NCBI RefSeq assembly: GCF_000373265.1
Contig: NZ_KB890765.1
Span: 62,001-126,000 of the forward strand
Length of the DNA stretch: 64,000 nucleotides
DNA from: Pontibacter roseus DSM 17521
GTDB taxonomy: Bacteria; Bacteroidota; Bacteroidia; Cytophagales; Hymenobacteraceae
Direction of reading: 5' to 3'
A program made the translations under genes and the position numbers. This document shows positions 53,426 to 63,038 of the stretch, one piece after another (position 1 is the first letter of the stretch; each line of letters opens with the position of its first letter). The notes under the pieces are model-generated. The model searched no databases. It was not told where the DNA came from and saw only the letters and a list, made by a program, of their open reading frames with translations.

Positions 53426-53456
53426 CAAAGGTACAAGCGGAGCCTGTATAAAACAA
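53426..53456 (-). promoter_or_regulatory. Promoter of sdhCAB
   Basis: On the minus strand TTG (53456-53454), 20 bases, TACCTTTG (53433-53426): a full Bacteroidota promoter match, about 44 bases before the sdhC start. Confidence 0.72.
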
Positions 53457-53575
53457 TTAAATAGCATATTTTGAATCAATCTAAATTGCAATGCGTAGGA
53501 CTGAAAACCATATATTGTTAACCCACTTTTCTTGCTTTTGTTGATAATAAAAAGGTAAAATATCAGTTTTCATTT

Positions 53576-53583
53576 TACCTTTG
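53576..53583 (+). promoter_or_regulatory. -7 box of the T9SS cargo gene
   Basis: TACCTTTG, a full match, 27 bases before the start codon. No TTG at the expected -33 distance, so the promoter may need an activator. Confidence 0.5.
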
Positions 53584-53610
53584 TTCAGCGCCAAATCTAA
53601 CCCTACGCTT

Positions 53611-56388
53611 ATGCCAAATAGTTTACGCTTGAGGTATTGCTTGCCTGGCTGCTTCGTGTTGTGGGTGTTGATATTGCTGTTGGGAAGTACGAACGAGGCA
53701 CAGGCCACCCACATCAGGGCGGGTGATATCACCGCCCGACGCGATACGGGACCTAACGCAGACCCCCGGAAGTTCTTCTTCACCATGGTCATCTACACCA
53801 AAACCAGCTCTCCGGCTGAAGACCCCTTTGTGCTCATATCCATGGGGGATGGTAACACAGTGCGCGTGGACCGTGGGTCTGTGACGCCGGTGAAGCCGGA
53901 TGTGGACCGGGAGGTGTTCCAATGGGAGTATACCTACGCCAATGCCGGCACCTACCGCGTAACATGGGTTGGCGAGAACCGCAACAACGGCATCCTAAAC
54001 ATGGCTGCCCCCACCGACCAGCTTTCCTTCTCCATCACGACCACCATCACCATCAATCCCCTTCGGGGCCTCAACAGCACACCTGTTCTGACAGTACCCC
54101 CTATTGACGAGGCTACGGCCGGTGAGCGCTGGGTACACAACCCCGGTGCCATTGATGATGACCGAGACAGCCTTTCCTATAAGCTGATACAGCCTCAGTA
54201 CCGCAACCCGGCGGGTGTCATCACCAACGTGCCGGGTTATCGCGACCCCAACAACGTAGACAATTGCCGTAACTCGACCAACACCGGCGCCGCCACCTTC
54301 AACCTAGACCCCATCACGGGTCAGCTGACCTGGGATGCACCCTGCCGCCTGGGGGAATACAACGTGGCCTTTGTGGTAGAGGAGTGGCGTACTTCGGCAG
54401 GTGGAGGCGCTGTGCTGCTGAGCACCGTGGTGCGCGACATGCAGATTCTGGTGGTGGATGCCAAGAACAGGCCGCCGGTGCTCGTGCCCCGCGACACCTG
54501 TATTGTGGCAGGTACTACGCTGAGCACCACCATTACCGCTACGGACCCTGATGGGCACTTGATTAACCTGACGGTGCCAGGAACAGGAGGCATCATTCCA
54601 CCCGCTACTTTCAATGTGACTACCAACGTGCCTGGCAGAGCAGCCGGTCGTCTGGTTTGGAACACGTCATGCACGGATGTGGCAGCACGGCCATACCAAC
54701 TGATTTTCCGGGCTGAGGACAATCCGCCCGCGCCAAGCCGTCCGTTGGTTGACTTGCAGCCTTACCGCATCACCGTAGTAGGCCCGCCGCCCCAGAACCT
54801 GGTGGCAAGCGCCGAGGACCGGAACGTACGCCTGACCTGGGATTCTTACATCTGCCAAAACGCTTCGACTATACGCATTTACCGGCGCGAGGGGCCGTCT
54901 GGATTTGTGCCTGGGCCATGCGAGACAGGTGTGCCGTCTAGTTCGGGGTATGTGCTTATAGGAGAGGTAGGCAAAGAGAAGACTGAGTTCCTGGATGACA
55001 ACGGAGGGCAGGGACTGGTCGCCGGCGCTGAGTACTGCTACATCATCTACGCGGAGTTCCCGCTGCCGGCAGGCGGCAAGAGCATCGCGTCGGTGGAGGC
55101 CTGCGTGGTGCTGGAGCGCGATATCCCTTACATCACCAACGTAACCGTGGACCGGACAGATGTGGCCAACGGGCAGATTACCGTGCGGTGGACTCAGCCC
55201 GGCTCCGGCGTAGAACGCCTGAACCCGCCATTTGAATATCGCCTGTACCGCAAAGATGGGCAGGGACCAGGAGGCACTTACCAGCGCGTGTTCACTTCCC
55301 GCAGACTGACCGACACCGTCTTTGTCAACTCCGGGCTGAATACAGAGGAACTGGCATACCGGTATAAGCTGGAATTCTATAGCACGCGCACCAGAGGAGG
55401 TGCAACGCCGGATGTGCTGCGCGACAGCGCCTCCGCCTCAAGTGTGCGCCTGGAGGCTATACCTACCAGCACCCAAAACGAGCTGGGCGTGACCCTGAAC
55501 TGGACTTACAATGTGCCTTGGCGCAATGAGGTGCTGGAGCACCAGGTATACCGCGTGGAGGGAAACAACCTAGTGGAGATTGGGACTGTTACCGCAACTG
55601 CTACCGGCGGCACCTTCACCGACCAGGGAAGCGCTACGGCTCCGTTGGAGCGCGGGCAGACTTATTGTTATGTAGTCCGGACGCAGGGCTCTTACCAGAT
55701 TGAGGGATTGCCGGAGCCGCTGCAGAACTTCAGCCAACGGGTATGCGTGGAGCTGCCGCGGATTGTATGCGCGCCAGAGCTCAGCATTGATCCACTCGAC
55801 TGCGACGCCTTCGCCAGTAACCCGACGCAGCCGCCTTACCAGAATGTACTGACCTGGGTGCCGCAAATCACAGGGGACTGTACCGACGAGATAGACTTCT
55901 ATACCGTGTACTTCAGAGGTCCGGGCGACACAGAGTACAGGGAGATTGCCAAAACGAAGGAGACCACCTATACCCACGGCGGACTGCAATCCTACGCGGG
56001 ATGCTACCAGGTGACTGCCACCAGTCTGTCTGGCGAGGAGAGCCCGCGCAGCAACGAGGTATGCAAAGACAACTGCATCTTCTTTATGCTGCCAAACATC
56101 ATTACACCGAACGGCGATGGCCTGAACGACGTATTCAGACCTGACAAGCGGACGGCTTTCATCAAATCGATGAAGTTCTCCGTATTCAACCGCTGGGGCG
56201 TGAAGGTATACGAGAGCAACAGCAGCGCAGGCGGAGACGCCCTGTACATCAACTGGCCCGGCGTAGACAAGGATGGCAACCGCCTGACGGACGGCATCTA
56301 CTACTACGAGGCGGAAGTAGAGTTTTTCACCATAGACCCAAGCAAAGAGCGAGCGAAGTACAAAGGCTGGGTAGAGATAGTACGCTAA
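53611..56388 (+). CDS. Large surface protein with T9SS type-B sorting domain (gliding-motility C-terminal domain)
   Basis: 925 residues from ATG at 53611 (MPNSLRLRYC), with a signal peptide (to ...STNEAQA) followed by THIRAGDI. Repeated beta-sandwich domains, some fibronectin-III-like (e.g. PPPQNLVASAEDRNVRLTWD and NVTVDRTDVANGQITVRWTQP), fill the middle. The C-terminal ~90 residues (MLPNIITPNGDGLNDVFRP ... KFSVFNRWGVKVYES ... LTDGIYYYEAEV) match the gliding-motility-associated type-B sorting domain. It should be exported and displayed by the T9SS. Adhesin-like function is inferred. Confidence 0.9.
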   Translation: MPNSLRLRYCLPGCFVLWVLILLLGSTNEAQATHIRAGDITARRDTGPNADPRKFFFTMVIYTKTSSPAEDPFVLISMGDGNTVRVDRGSVTPVKPDVDREVFQWEYTYANAGTYRVTWVGENRNNGILNMAAPTDQLSFSITTTITINPLRGLNSTPVLTVPPIDEATAGERWVHNPGAIDDDRDSLSYKLIQPQYRNPAGVITNVPGYRDPNNVDNCRNSTNTGAATFNLDPITGQLTWDAPCRLGEYNVAFVVEEWRTSAGGGAVLLSTVVRDMQILVVDAKNRPPVLVPRDTCIVAGTTLSTTITATDPDGHLINLTVPGTGGIIPPATFNVTTNVPGRAAGRLVWNTSCTDVAARPYQLIFRAEDNPPAPSRPLVDLQPYRITVVGPPPQNLVASAEDRNVRLTWDSYICQNASTIRIYRREGPSGFVPGPCETGVPSSSGYVLIGEVGKEKTEFLDDNGGQGLVAGAEYCYIIYAEFPLPAGGKSIASVEACVVLERDIPYITNVTVDRTDVANGQITVRWTQPGSGVERLNPPFEYRLYRKDGQGPGGTYQRVFTSRRLTDTVFVNSGLNTEELAYRYKLEFYSTRTRGGATPDVLRDSASASSVRLEAIPTSTQNELGVTLNWTYNVPWRNEVLEHQVYRVEGNNLVEIGTVTATATGGTFTDQGSATAPLERGQTYCYVVRTQGSYQIEGLPEPLQNFSQRVCVELPRIVCAPELSIDPLDCDAFASNPTQPPYQNVLTWVPQITGDCTDEIDFYTVYFRGPGDTEYREIAKTKETTYTHGGLQSYAGCYQVTATSLSGEESPRSNEVCKDNCIFFMLPNIITPNGDGLNDVFRPDKRTAFIKSMKFSVFNRWGVKVYESNSSAGGDALYINWPGVDKDGNRLTDGIYYYEAEVEFFTIDPSKERAKYKGWVEIVR

Positions 56389-56816
56389 TGACACAAGAGG
56401 AACTGGAACGGCTGCAGGGTTTGCCCATCGTATTCTATGATGGCACCTGCGGCTTTTGCCAAGCCAGTATACAAATAGCCCTGAAGCACAACAAGCAGCA
56501 GAACCTGCACTTCGCCGCGCTCCAGTCTGGCTTGGTGGAACAGTTGGTGCCGCAGGAGCAGCTGCCGCATCCGCTGCCTGATTCCATTCTTTTCTATGAA
56601 AACGGCCGGCTACACACGGAGTCCGAGGCCGCACTCCGCATCGCCCGTCACCTCAACTTTCCGTGGTCGGTGCTTTACTATTTCAGGTTTATTCCCTTAT
56701 CTTTCCGCGATTTTGTGTACCGCTTCGTTGCGCGTCACCGCTACCGCATCGCTGGCCGCACCGAGGCCTGCATGCTGCCCAGCCCAGAGGAACGGGCGAG
56801 GTTTGTGGCGTATTAA
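56388..56816 (+). CDS. Thiol-disulfide oxidoreductase DCC-family protein (DUF393)
   Basis: 142 residues. The defining motif is IVFYDGTCGFCQASIQ with Cys21-x2-Cys24. Then PDSILFYENGRLHTESEAALRIARHL and YRIAGRTEACMLP, all family-typical. Proposed thiol-redox function rests on the CxxC motif. The start overlaps the preceding stop by one base (TAATG), so the two are co-translated though the functional link is unclear. Confidence 0.92.
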   Translation: MTQEELERLQGLPIVFYDGTCGFCQASIQIALKHNKQQNLHFAALQSGLVEQLVPQEQLPHPLPDSILFYENGRLHTESEAALRIARHLNFPWSVLYYFRFIPLSFRDFVYRFVARHRYRIAGRTEACMLPSPEERARFVAY

Positions 56817-56959
56817 ATCAAAATGTTTGATTGTTAATTTTTTGAACCGGAAGGTTTGCCGGCTGATGGCGCTGTATACGTGCTAGGCCCTTTACTTTCT
56901 AGGTCTGGCAACCTCCAGGTATAGGTATGGCTTCGAATGACACATGCCCATGCGAATAG

Positions 56960-56976
56960 TGTTCAATTTGTGAACA
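56960..56976. other. Inverted repeat upstream of fabD
   Basis: TGTTCA-ATTTG-TGAACA, perfect 6-bp arms, 54 bases before the fabD start. Possible operator; no regulator can be named. Confidence 0.35.
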
Positions 56977-57029
56977 GGAAGCAACAATCTAACAGTTAGA
57001 CAATCGAAAATCAACAACACACATAGAGC

Positions 57030-57911
57030 ATGAAGAAGGCATACGTTTTCCCGGGACAGGGGTCGCAGTTTGTAGGAATGGGCAAGGACCTGTATGAGCA
57101 GCACGAGGAGGCGAGACAGCTGTTTGACAAGGCGAACGAGATTCTGGGCTTCCACATCACCGAGATTATGTTCAACGGAACTGATGAGGAGCTAAAGCAG
57201 ACTAAAGTAACGCAACCGGCTATTTTCTTGCATTCCGTGGCGCAGGCGGCCGTGGCAAAGGATTTCCAACCGGACATGGTGGCGGGTCACTCGCTGGGAG
57301 AGTTCTCAGCGCTGGTAGCCAGCAAGGTGCTGAGCTTTGAGGATGGGCTGCGCCTGGTGTCCAAACGGGCACTGGCCATGCAGGCCGCCTGTGAGGCTAA
57401 TCCTTCCACGATGGCGGCCATATTGGGCCTCGACGATGCGAAGGTGGAAGAGGTATGCGCCTCCATTGAAGGTGAAGTGGTGGTGGCAGCCAATTACAAT
57501 TGCCCAGGCCAGCTGGTAATTTCTGGCTCCAACCGAGGTATAGAGATTGCCTGTGAAAAGATGAAGGAGGCTGGTGCCAAGCGTGCGCTGCCGCTTCCGG
57601 TAGGGGGTGCTTTCCACTCGCCGCTGATGAAGCCAGCCGAAGAGGAACTGGCCAATGCCATACAGGAAACGAACTTCAGCCAAGGCATCTGCCCTATCTA
57701 CCAGAACGTGGATGCTTTGCCACATACCAAGCCGGAGGAAATCAAAGATAACCTGATTAGCCAACTGACGGCCCCGGTGCGCTGGACGCAATCGGTGCAG
57801 CAAATGGTGGCCGACGGCGCGACACATTTTGTGGAATGCGGACCAGGTAAAGTGCTGCAGGGGCTGGTGAAGAAAATCGAGCGCACCGCCGAAGTGAGCT
57901 CCGTGGAGTAA
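57030..57911 (+). CDS. fabD: Malonyl-CoA--acyl carrier protein transacylase
   Basis: 293 residues. KAYVFPGQGSQFVGMGKDLYE, active-site Ser88 in VAGHSLGEFSALVA, then LPVGGAFHSPLMKPA with the catalytic His, and VECGPGKVLQGL. It loads malonyl onto ACP for fatty-acid synthesis. The gene stands apart from other fab genes here and has its own terminator. Confidence 0.97.
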   Translation: MKKAYVFPGQGSQFVGMGKDLYEQHEEARQLFDKANEILGFHITEIMFNGTDEELKQTKVTQPAIFLHSVAQAAVAKDFQPDMVAGHSLGEFSALVASKVLSFEDGLRLVSKRALAMQAACEANPSTMAAILGLDDAKVEEVCASIEGEVVVAANYNCPGQLVISGSNRGIEIACEKMKEAGAKRALPLPVGGAFHSPLMKPAEEELANAIQETNFSQGICPIYQNVDALPHTKPEEIKDNLISQLTAPVRWTQSVQQMVADGATHFVECGPGKVLQGLVKKIERTAEVSSVE

Positions 57912-57934
57912 GCAGTTACTGAAAATAATTTAAA

Positions 57935-57975
57935 AAGCAGCCCTTCTCAGGTATAGCACCTGAGGAGGGCTGCTT
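57935..57975. terminator. Bidirectional terminator with an AGGTATAGC word in stem-loop
   Basis: An 18-bp stem (57935-57952 with 57958-57975; one G-T pair) with loop ATAGC. The stem-loop apex reads CAGGTATAGCACCTG, so the iterated word is part of the structure. Serves fabD and probably the convergent SDR gene. Confidence 0.85.
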
Positions 57976-57999
57976 CGTTTTGGCAGGTATAGGTTTGGG

Positions 58000-58776
58000 T
58001 TATGCTCCCTGGCCCATGAGCTGCGACAGGCCGCCATCCATAAAATAGCTGGAACCGGTCACGTAATCGGAGTCGGAGGAGGCCAGGAAGACGGCCAGGC
58101 GGGCAATCTCCTCGGGCTTGCCGGCGCGTTTCATTGGGATGTTCTCCTCCTTCTCCTTTCGTACCTTATGGTCATCCACCGCCTCCTGGTTCATAGGCGT
58201 CAGGATCATACCCGGGCAGATGTTGTTGACGTTGATGCCATCCTCGGCCAGTTCCAGGGCCAGGGTGCGGGTGAGGTTGCGTATGGCCGCCTTGGAGGCA
58301 CAGTACTCCGCCGTGCCCGCCGACACGATTTCTTCGTGCACGGAAGACACGTTGATGATTTTGCCCTTGCCGCCCTGCTGTTTCCGGTGCTGGATGAAGC
58401 GGCGGGAGCAGAAGAAGGTGCCGTAGAGGTTGGTGCGGATGGCCCGGTCAAACACCTCGGTTTCCATGTCGGCCACACGGGCGCCTGAGCCGTTGACGGC
58501 GGCGTTGTTCACCAGAATGTCCAGTGTACCGAACTCTTTCAGCGCCTTGTCGAAGAGTTGTGCCACCGCCTGCTCATCGCTCACATCCACCTGCAGTACC
58601 ATGCCTTTGCGCTGGTGCTGCTCTACCTGGCGCAGCGTTTCCTCGGCTCCTTCTTTGTCTGTGTGGTAGGTGATGACCACATCCGCGCCCTCCTGGGCGA
58701 AGGCGATGGCCGTGGCCTGCCCTATACCTGAGTCAGAGCCCGTAATCAATGCTGTTTTTCCGTTCAGTTTCGACAT
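58000..58776 (-). CDS. Short-chain dehydrogenase/reductase (glucose-1-dehydrogenase-like)
   Basis: 258 residues. NAD(P) motif TALITGSDSGIGQATAIAFAQEGADVV, NNAAVNG, catalytic Ser in INVSSVHEEI, and Tyr/Lys in AEYCASKAAIRNL. C-terminal GSSYFMDGGLSQLMGQG is close to glucose-1-dehydrogenase-type SDRs. Substrate unknown; cytoplasmic. Complete, single gene. Confidence 0.92.
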   Translation of the reverse strand: MSKLNGKTALITGSDSGIGQATAIAFAQEGADVVITYHTDKEGAEETLRQVEQHQRKGMVLQVDVSDEQAVAQLFDKALKEFGTLDILVNNAAVNGSGARVADMETEVFDRAIRTNLYGTFFCSRRFIQHRKQQGGKGKIINVSSVHEEIVSAGTAEYCASKAAIRNLTRTLALELAEDGINVNNICPGMILTPMNQEAVDDHKVRKEKEENIPMKRAGKPEEIARLAVFLASSDSDYVTGSSYFMDGGLSQLMGQGA

Positions 58777-58913
58777 ACCTTTTGCTTTAAGTCATTAATG
58801 CTTTCCGAGACACTGCTATACTTGCGCATGTGGGTACAACAGCGTCCTATAGCATACTTGCGGCACGGTCTGTTTGTTCAGAGAATAGGTATAACTGGAG
58901 GGAACATGTCTGG

Positions 58914-59399
58914 TCAGGGGCAGGCAACTCTGGCGGCTGTTGTGGAGAAAGGAGCCGCGTCTTTGTCTTGGAGAACCCAGATGCCGTCCCGTTCCACCAG
59001 TTCTCCTGCCTTCATCTGGATGGCATCAGGCGTCAGTCTGAAAATCCTTTCTTCACGGGCTCGTGTCCCTTTAGCGGTGTAGGTATAGACGGCGATGATA
59101 GTACTGTCCTGCATCGTGCCGTCTAGGGTCCCGGTCATCCGGTCTTTCTCTGCCGGGAGCCAGTCCAACTCGCCTGTCACGTGGGAGCCGTTGATGGTGA
59201 GGTGGATGCGGAGCGAATCGATTACGCCCGGCAGGGTGTCAGGGCCGGAGAAGGTTGGTTTGCCTTTCGTGACCTGCAGGAAACACAGTTGCTGCACCGC
59301 ATCAGTCGCTGACACTGTATGCTCACTCGTTCCTGAACCGCAGGCAGTCAGGAATCCGAACAGGAGCAAGGTATAGCCGGAAGGTACACGTAGGGACAT
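58914..59399 (-). CDS. Hypothetical lipoprotein
   Basis: 161 residues with a lipobox LLLFGFLTAC (Cys20). The mature part seems a small beta-barrel or lipocalin-like fold with alternating residues (LRIHLTINGSHVTGELDWL, TGTLDGTMQDSTIIAVYTYTAKG). I recognise no named family with confidence; similar lipoproteins in Bacteroidota carry a comparable GxLDGxxxDxxI pattern. Located in the outer or inner membrane. Confidence 0.75.
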   Translation of the reverse strand: MSLRVPSGYTLLLFGFLTACGSGTSEHTVSATDAVQQLCFLQVTKGKPTFSGPDTLPGVIDSLRIHLTINGSHVTGELDWLPAEKDRMTGTLDGTMQDSTIIAVYTYTAKGTRAREERIFRLTPDAIQMKAGELVERDGIWVLQDKDAAPFSTTAARVACP

Positions 59400-59474
59400 A
59401 GGCGCAGGAAGTGGAGGTATACCTTATACTGCATTCATAATCAGGCGTTGCGGCAAACCAGTTCTAGCACCGGC

Positions 59475-60107
59475 TCAAATGGAACTCATCAGGTCGTTTA
59501 TGTTTATCTCGAGTGGCTTGGCGCCCAGGCTCTTCAAATCATCGGAGAGTTTCATCAGCTCGTTCCGTAACAGTTCCTGGTCCTGCAGCTGCTCCTCGGT
59601 CAGGTATAGGAACCGGGACAGGTATAGGTTTTCCTGAAGCTTCAGCTCCTCCATCAGCCGGTCCGCCATGGTGGCATCGTGGCGGAAGTCAATCATAGGA
59701 GTCACGTCTACTCGTAAGTTTTGGCTCTTCGGGTTGTGGATCTCTACTTTGAAGTAGTAGTTGCCCATCTTGCCAATCAGGTAGGTGGAGATTTCCTTGA
59801 TAATGGAGTTGATGCCTTCGAGGCCGCCGTAGAAGTCAAGCGCAGCAAAGGCCGGCATGTCGAAAAGGCGCTTTTTGTGGAGGAGCCGTTCGTAGTTGTT
59901 CAGGAGCGCCAATAGTATGAAGGCCGCAGCCACCAAAGCCGAATAGAGGAGAGAGTTGGGCAGCCGCTGCTGCACTACGTAGGCCGAGAAGCCCTCCCGA
60001 ATGACGGCGGGCAAAAGCGTGAACGGAAGCACCAGCAGAAAAGCTACGAAAAAACCGCGCACGAGGCTTTTCCGCTCGGCGAGCATGAGGTTTAGCAATT
60101 CTTTCAT
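59475..60107 (-). CDS. Hypothetical membrane protein
   Basis: 210 residues from ATG at 60107 (MKELLNLMLAERKS). Two hydrophobic helices (GFFVAFLLVLPFTLLPAVI and SLLYSALVAAAFILLALL) are followed by a cytoplasmic region with a predicted coiled coil near the end (LTEEQLQDQELLRNELMKLSDDLKSLG). No family recognised. The central segment YYFKVEIHNPKSQNLRVDVTPMIDF looks like a beta-rich domain. It lies downstream of the DUF5686-type gene. Confidence 0.72.
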   Translation of the reverse strand: MKELLNLMLAERKSLVRGFFVAFLLVLPFTLLPAVIREGFSAYVVQQRLPNSLLYSALVAAAFILLALLNNYERLLHKKRLFDMPAFAALDFYGGLEGINSIIKEISTYLIGKMGNYYFKVEIHNPKSQNLRVDVTPMIDFRHDATMADRLMEELKLQENLYLSRFLYLTEEQLQDQELLRNELMKLSDDLKSLGAKPLEININDLMSSI

Positions 60108-60235
60108 GTGGTTCAGCGGGTGGCCAGCAGGCAAAGACACACCTTATCGTGTGCTCCGTGCGGAATTGGATGCTTCTTCTATATCAGGAATTTAAGTTAA
60201 CATTAATTCTCTTTTTCTAATATATCCTGGTAAAA

Positions 60236-60259
60236 TATTTCTCAGAAGCCTTCTGAAAT
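60236..60259 (-). terminator. Weak hairpin after the DUF5686-type gene
   Basis: CAGAAG-C-CTTCTG core with partly paired ATTTC/GAAAT flanks, 29 bases past the gene's stop. No T-run immediately after, so termination is uncertain. Confidence 0.35.
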
Positions 60260-60287
60260 GCTTTAATGAAAGACTCGTCGCCATTAA

Positions 60288-62915
60288 TTAATTATTGCTG
60301 ATTTTCAATATGGTGGCTATACCTACCCGGAAGCCCAGTTCCTGGAACTCACGGTCGTTGAAAGAGGCGGCGGCCTCGAGGCGCAGCACCCGAAACACGT
60401 TGTCAAGGGAGTAGCCCACCTCGTAGAAGTGCGGCGAATGCTGGGTCTTGAGGTAGTTGAAGAACACGTTCTCTTTCAGGCCGGTGAAGCGCACCTCGGG
60501 TATCTGGGTGAGCAGGAACTTGCGGAACTGGTAATGCGTGTGCCCCGAGAAATAACTGCCCTTGGTGCTGTACTGGTAGTAGTCGAGCAGGCGGAAGGAG
60601 CCGGCCGGCTTGAGGCTGCTCAGGATGGTGCGGTTGCCGTCGAAGTGGTGGTAGTCCATGAAGTACATTTGGCTGCTGTTGAGGAAGGTGCCGCCGCGCA
60701 GCTCAAACTCCAGCCTGCCGCGCACCCCGAAGGAGAAGCCATGGTTGATGCCCACCTGCACCTGGTCGAAGTCCACGTCGCTGCCCAGCACACCCGCTAT
60801 ACCTTTACGGTACAGCAGCAGGAGCTCCGGCGATTTCTCTGTCAGCGGGATTTTGCGGCCGTTGTAGAGGCGGTAGCGCTGCACGGGCCGGTAAATCACG
60901 TTCGCCTCCAGCACGAGCGCCTCATGCTCCGGAAAACCCGTGTCCTCGAGCTCGTGGTTGTTTGGAATGCTCGGCGTGAACACCCTGTCTTTGTCGGAGT
61001 AGAAGAAGCTGTAGCCGGTGGTGTTGAAGAGCTGCCTGCGCTGCGCCCACTCCAGGTTGCCGCTCGCCTTTAGCCAGACCGAGGGCTTGTACTCATACCC
61101 CACGTTCGCAAAGGTCTTCTCATAGATTTTCATGTAGTTGCGGCGGAAGAGCAGCGTGCTGAGCGTGTTGATGTGCGGGTGAATCGGGTTGTCGCTGTTG
61201 AACTGCTCCACGAAGTTGCCGCCCTCCAGGTATAGCAGGTTCGATTTTCCGGCTTTCTTCACGCTGTGCGACAGACGGCCTTTGGCATAGAAGTCCTCGC
61301 TCGAGAAACCATACCTGAGAGTGGGGGCGAACTCGAAGCTGCGGCGCAGGCTGTCGTACTGGTGGCGCAGCTTGCCGCTCAGGTTCACGTTCCAGCCTTC
61401 CACGGTGTTGAAATACACGTTGGCGAAGGTCGGGTCTATGCTCAGGCGTGTGCGGGGGGAAAGGCGGTAGCCGCCTCCGGTCACCACATCCAGCGGGTTG
61501 AATTTCTTCTTCTTGATGACGCCAGTAGAGTCCTTACCGGTCAGCTCGGCCGACTTCACCTGCGCCAGGGAGTCATCGCGTTGGTAGCCTCTGAGCTCCT
61601 TGTCGCTGAGCGGCACCGGGCGCACGGTATCCCAGTAGGCGGAGTCGCGCTTGGTGGCCAGCTTGTCCACAGTATACCTGCGCTCTGACACCACCTCCGG
61701 CTCTTTCCGCTCCTTCAGCGCCTCCTTTTCCTGCTCCAGAATCAGCTGCCGGAACTGCTTGCGCGTGAGTTTGTCCTGACTGGCCAGTGCTTCAAGTGTT
61801 TCATTTTTATTGTTGTGCTTGATGGTCGCAATGGCCTCTGGCACTTCCTCCACCTTCTCATCGATGATTTCCTTGGGCGCGACCAGCTTCTTGTTGAGCA
61901 CCACTTGGTAATCGGAGCAGGAGGCCAGGTATTTGAACTCGCCGGCGAAGCCCATCACCTTGCCGGAGAAATTGTACTGGTGGGTGGTCGGCATCCAGAC
62001 AGCGGGCGCCACCTGGGCATACGTCTGCTTCACTTTGATGGGGAAGCCCATCATGCTGGTTTTGAGGTCGAGGCTGTGGATAGCCCAATAGCCCTCAATG
62101 ATGTAGATGTAGCCCTCAAACACGTTGTCGCCACGGGAGCGGGGTGTCACCTTGATTTTGTTCACGTCGATGTCGCCTTCCCGAAAGCTGCCCTCATACT
62201 GGAACTTGTAGTAGCCGAAAGCCGACTTCGAGAGCGGCGAGACCATCTCCACCACCTTGTCCTTGTAGAAGCTCTCGTTCACGAAACTCATGGGAGAGAT
62301 GGAGCCTTTGTTGTCGCCGGAGGTGCGGATGGAAATCACCTTCTCCTCCAGCTTGTTGGGCTGGCTGAACTTTATCTCGCTCACCGACTCCAGGGTATAG
62401 GCCTCGTTCAGCTTCACACCTTCCTCCTTCAGCTTCTTTTTGAGGAAGAAGGGCGCGTTAGTCAGTTCCCCGGTGCCCTTCACGTATACCTTCATCTGGT
62501 AGCTGTCGTACTGCAGCAGGTGGTATTTCTTTTTGGCGATGGCCTTGCGCATGATGGTGTAGGCCGGGTCCTCGCCTCTGCCTTTCACCTGCACCTCCTT
62601 CAGGGCGAAAGACTGCTCGCCCAGGCTGAAGTCGCGCTGTACCCAGCTGTCTGTCACTTCCACCCGCACCTGCTGCGCCTCATACCCGATGTACTTCACC
62701 AGCACGGTGTGCGTACCCGCCGGCAGCTTGATTTCGTATTCGCCGTTGGCGTTGCTCGAGGAGCCGTTGTTGAGGTTGGTGATGTAGACCGAAGCAAAGG
62801 GCAAGGGCTCGCCGCTGCGGCTCTTGATGGTGCCTTTGATGCCCTGCGCCAGCAGCGGAAGCTGCAGCAGGAGGAATGCGAAAAGCAGAAGGAGCCTGAG
62901 CGGGGAAAGCTGCAT
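60288..62915 (-). CDS. DUF5686 / carboxypeptidase-regulatory-like outer-membrane protein
   Basis: 875 residues from ATG at 62915 (MQLSPLRLLLLFAFLLLQ), the start that gives a signal peptide ending LLAQ; the frame is open to 63014 but the extra residues are Pro/Thr-rich and unlike a signal. The N-terminus is a CarboxypepD_reg-like domain (IKGTIKSRSGEPLPFASVYI). The rest matches the DUF5686 family: DPAYTIMRKAIAKKKYHLLQYDSYQMKVYVKG and a beta-barrel-like C-terminal half ending VGIATILKISNN. A surface or outer-membrane location is inferred; function unknown. Confidence 0.83.
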   Translation of the reverse strand: MQLSPLRLLLLFAFLLLQLPLLAQGIKGTIKSRSGEPLPFASVYITNLNNGSSSNANGEYEIKLPAGTHTVLVKYIGYEAQQVRVEVTDSWVQRDFSLGEQSFALKEVQVKGRGEDPAYTIMRKAIAKKKYHLLQYDSYQMKVYVKGTGELTNAPFFLKKKLKEEGVKLNEAYTLESVSEIKFSQPNKLEEKVISIRTSGDNKGSISPMSFVNESFYKDKVVEMVSPLSKSAFGYYKFQYEGSFREGDIDVNKIKVTPRSRGDNVFEGYIYIIEGYWAIHSLDLKTSMMGFPIKVKQTYAQVAPAVWMPTTHQYNFSGKVMGFAGEFKYLASCSDYQVVLNKKLVAPKEIIDEKVEEVPEAIATIKHNNKNETLEALASQDKLTRKQFRQLILEQEKEALKERKEPEVVSERRYTVDKLATKRDSAYWDTVRPVPLSDKELRGYQRDDSLAQVKSAELTGKDSTGVIKKKKFNPLDVVTGGGYRLSPRTRLSIDPTFANVYFNTVEGWNVNLSGKLRHQYDSLRRSFEFAPTLRYGFSSEDFYAKGRLSHSVKKAGKSNLLYLEGGNFVEQFNSDNPIHPHINTLSTLLFRRNYMKIYEKTFANVGYEYKPSVWLKASGNLEWAQRRQLFNTTGYSFFYSDKDRVFTPSIPNNHELEDTGFPEHEALVLEANVIYRPVQRYRLYNGRKIPLTEKSPELLLLYRKGIAGVLGSDVDFDQVQVGINHGFSFGVRGRLEFELRGGTFLNSSQMYFMDYHHFDGNRTILSSLKPAGSFRLLDYYQYSTKGSYFSGHTHYQFRKFLLTQIPEVRFTGLKENVFFNYLKTQHSPHFYEVGYSLDNVFRVLRLEAAASFNDREFQELGFRVGIATILKISNN

Positions 62916-63038
62916 GCGAACAAAGGTGAAAGGGATGGGATTGTGTGGGGTAGGGGATAGGGTTGCTTTACAAGGATGCAAAGGCGATTCTCGTGGCCTG
63001 TAGTCTGTTTCCATGGATAATTTAAACGCGCGTCAGAA

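Noticed and set aside
55570-56634. 354-codon open frame on - across the T9SS sorting domain
   Set aside because: Antisense to the type-B sorting domain and DCC protein; Arg/Ala-rich with no domain.
61815-62960. 381-codon open frame on + opposite the DUF5686-type gene
   Set aside because: Antisense shadow; low-complexity His/Leu/Val composition, while the minus strand carries a recognisable domain order and signal peptide.
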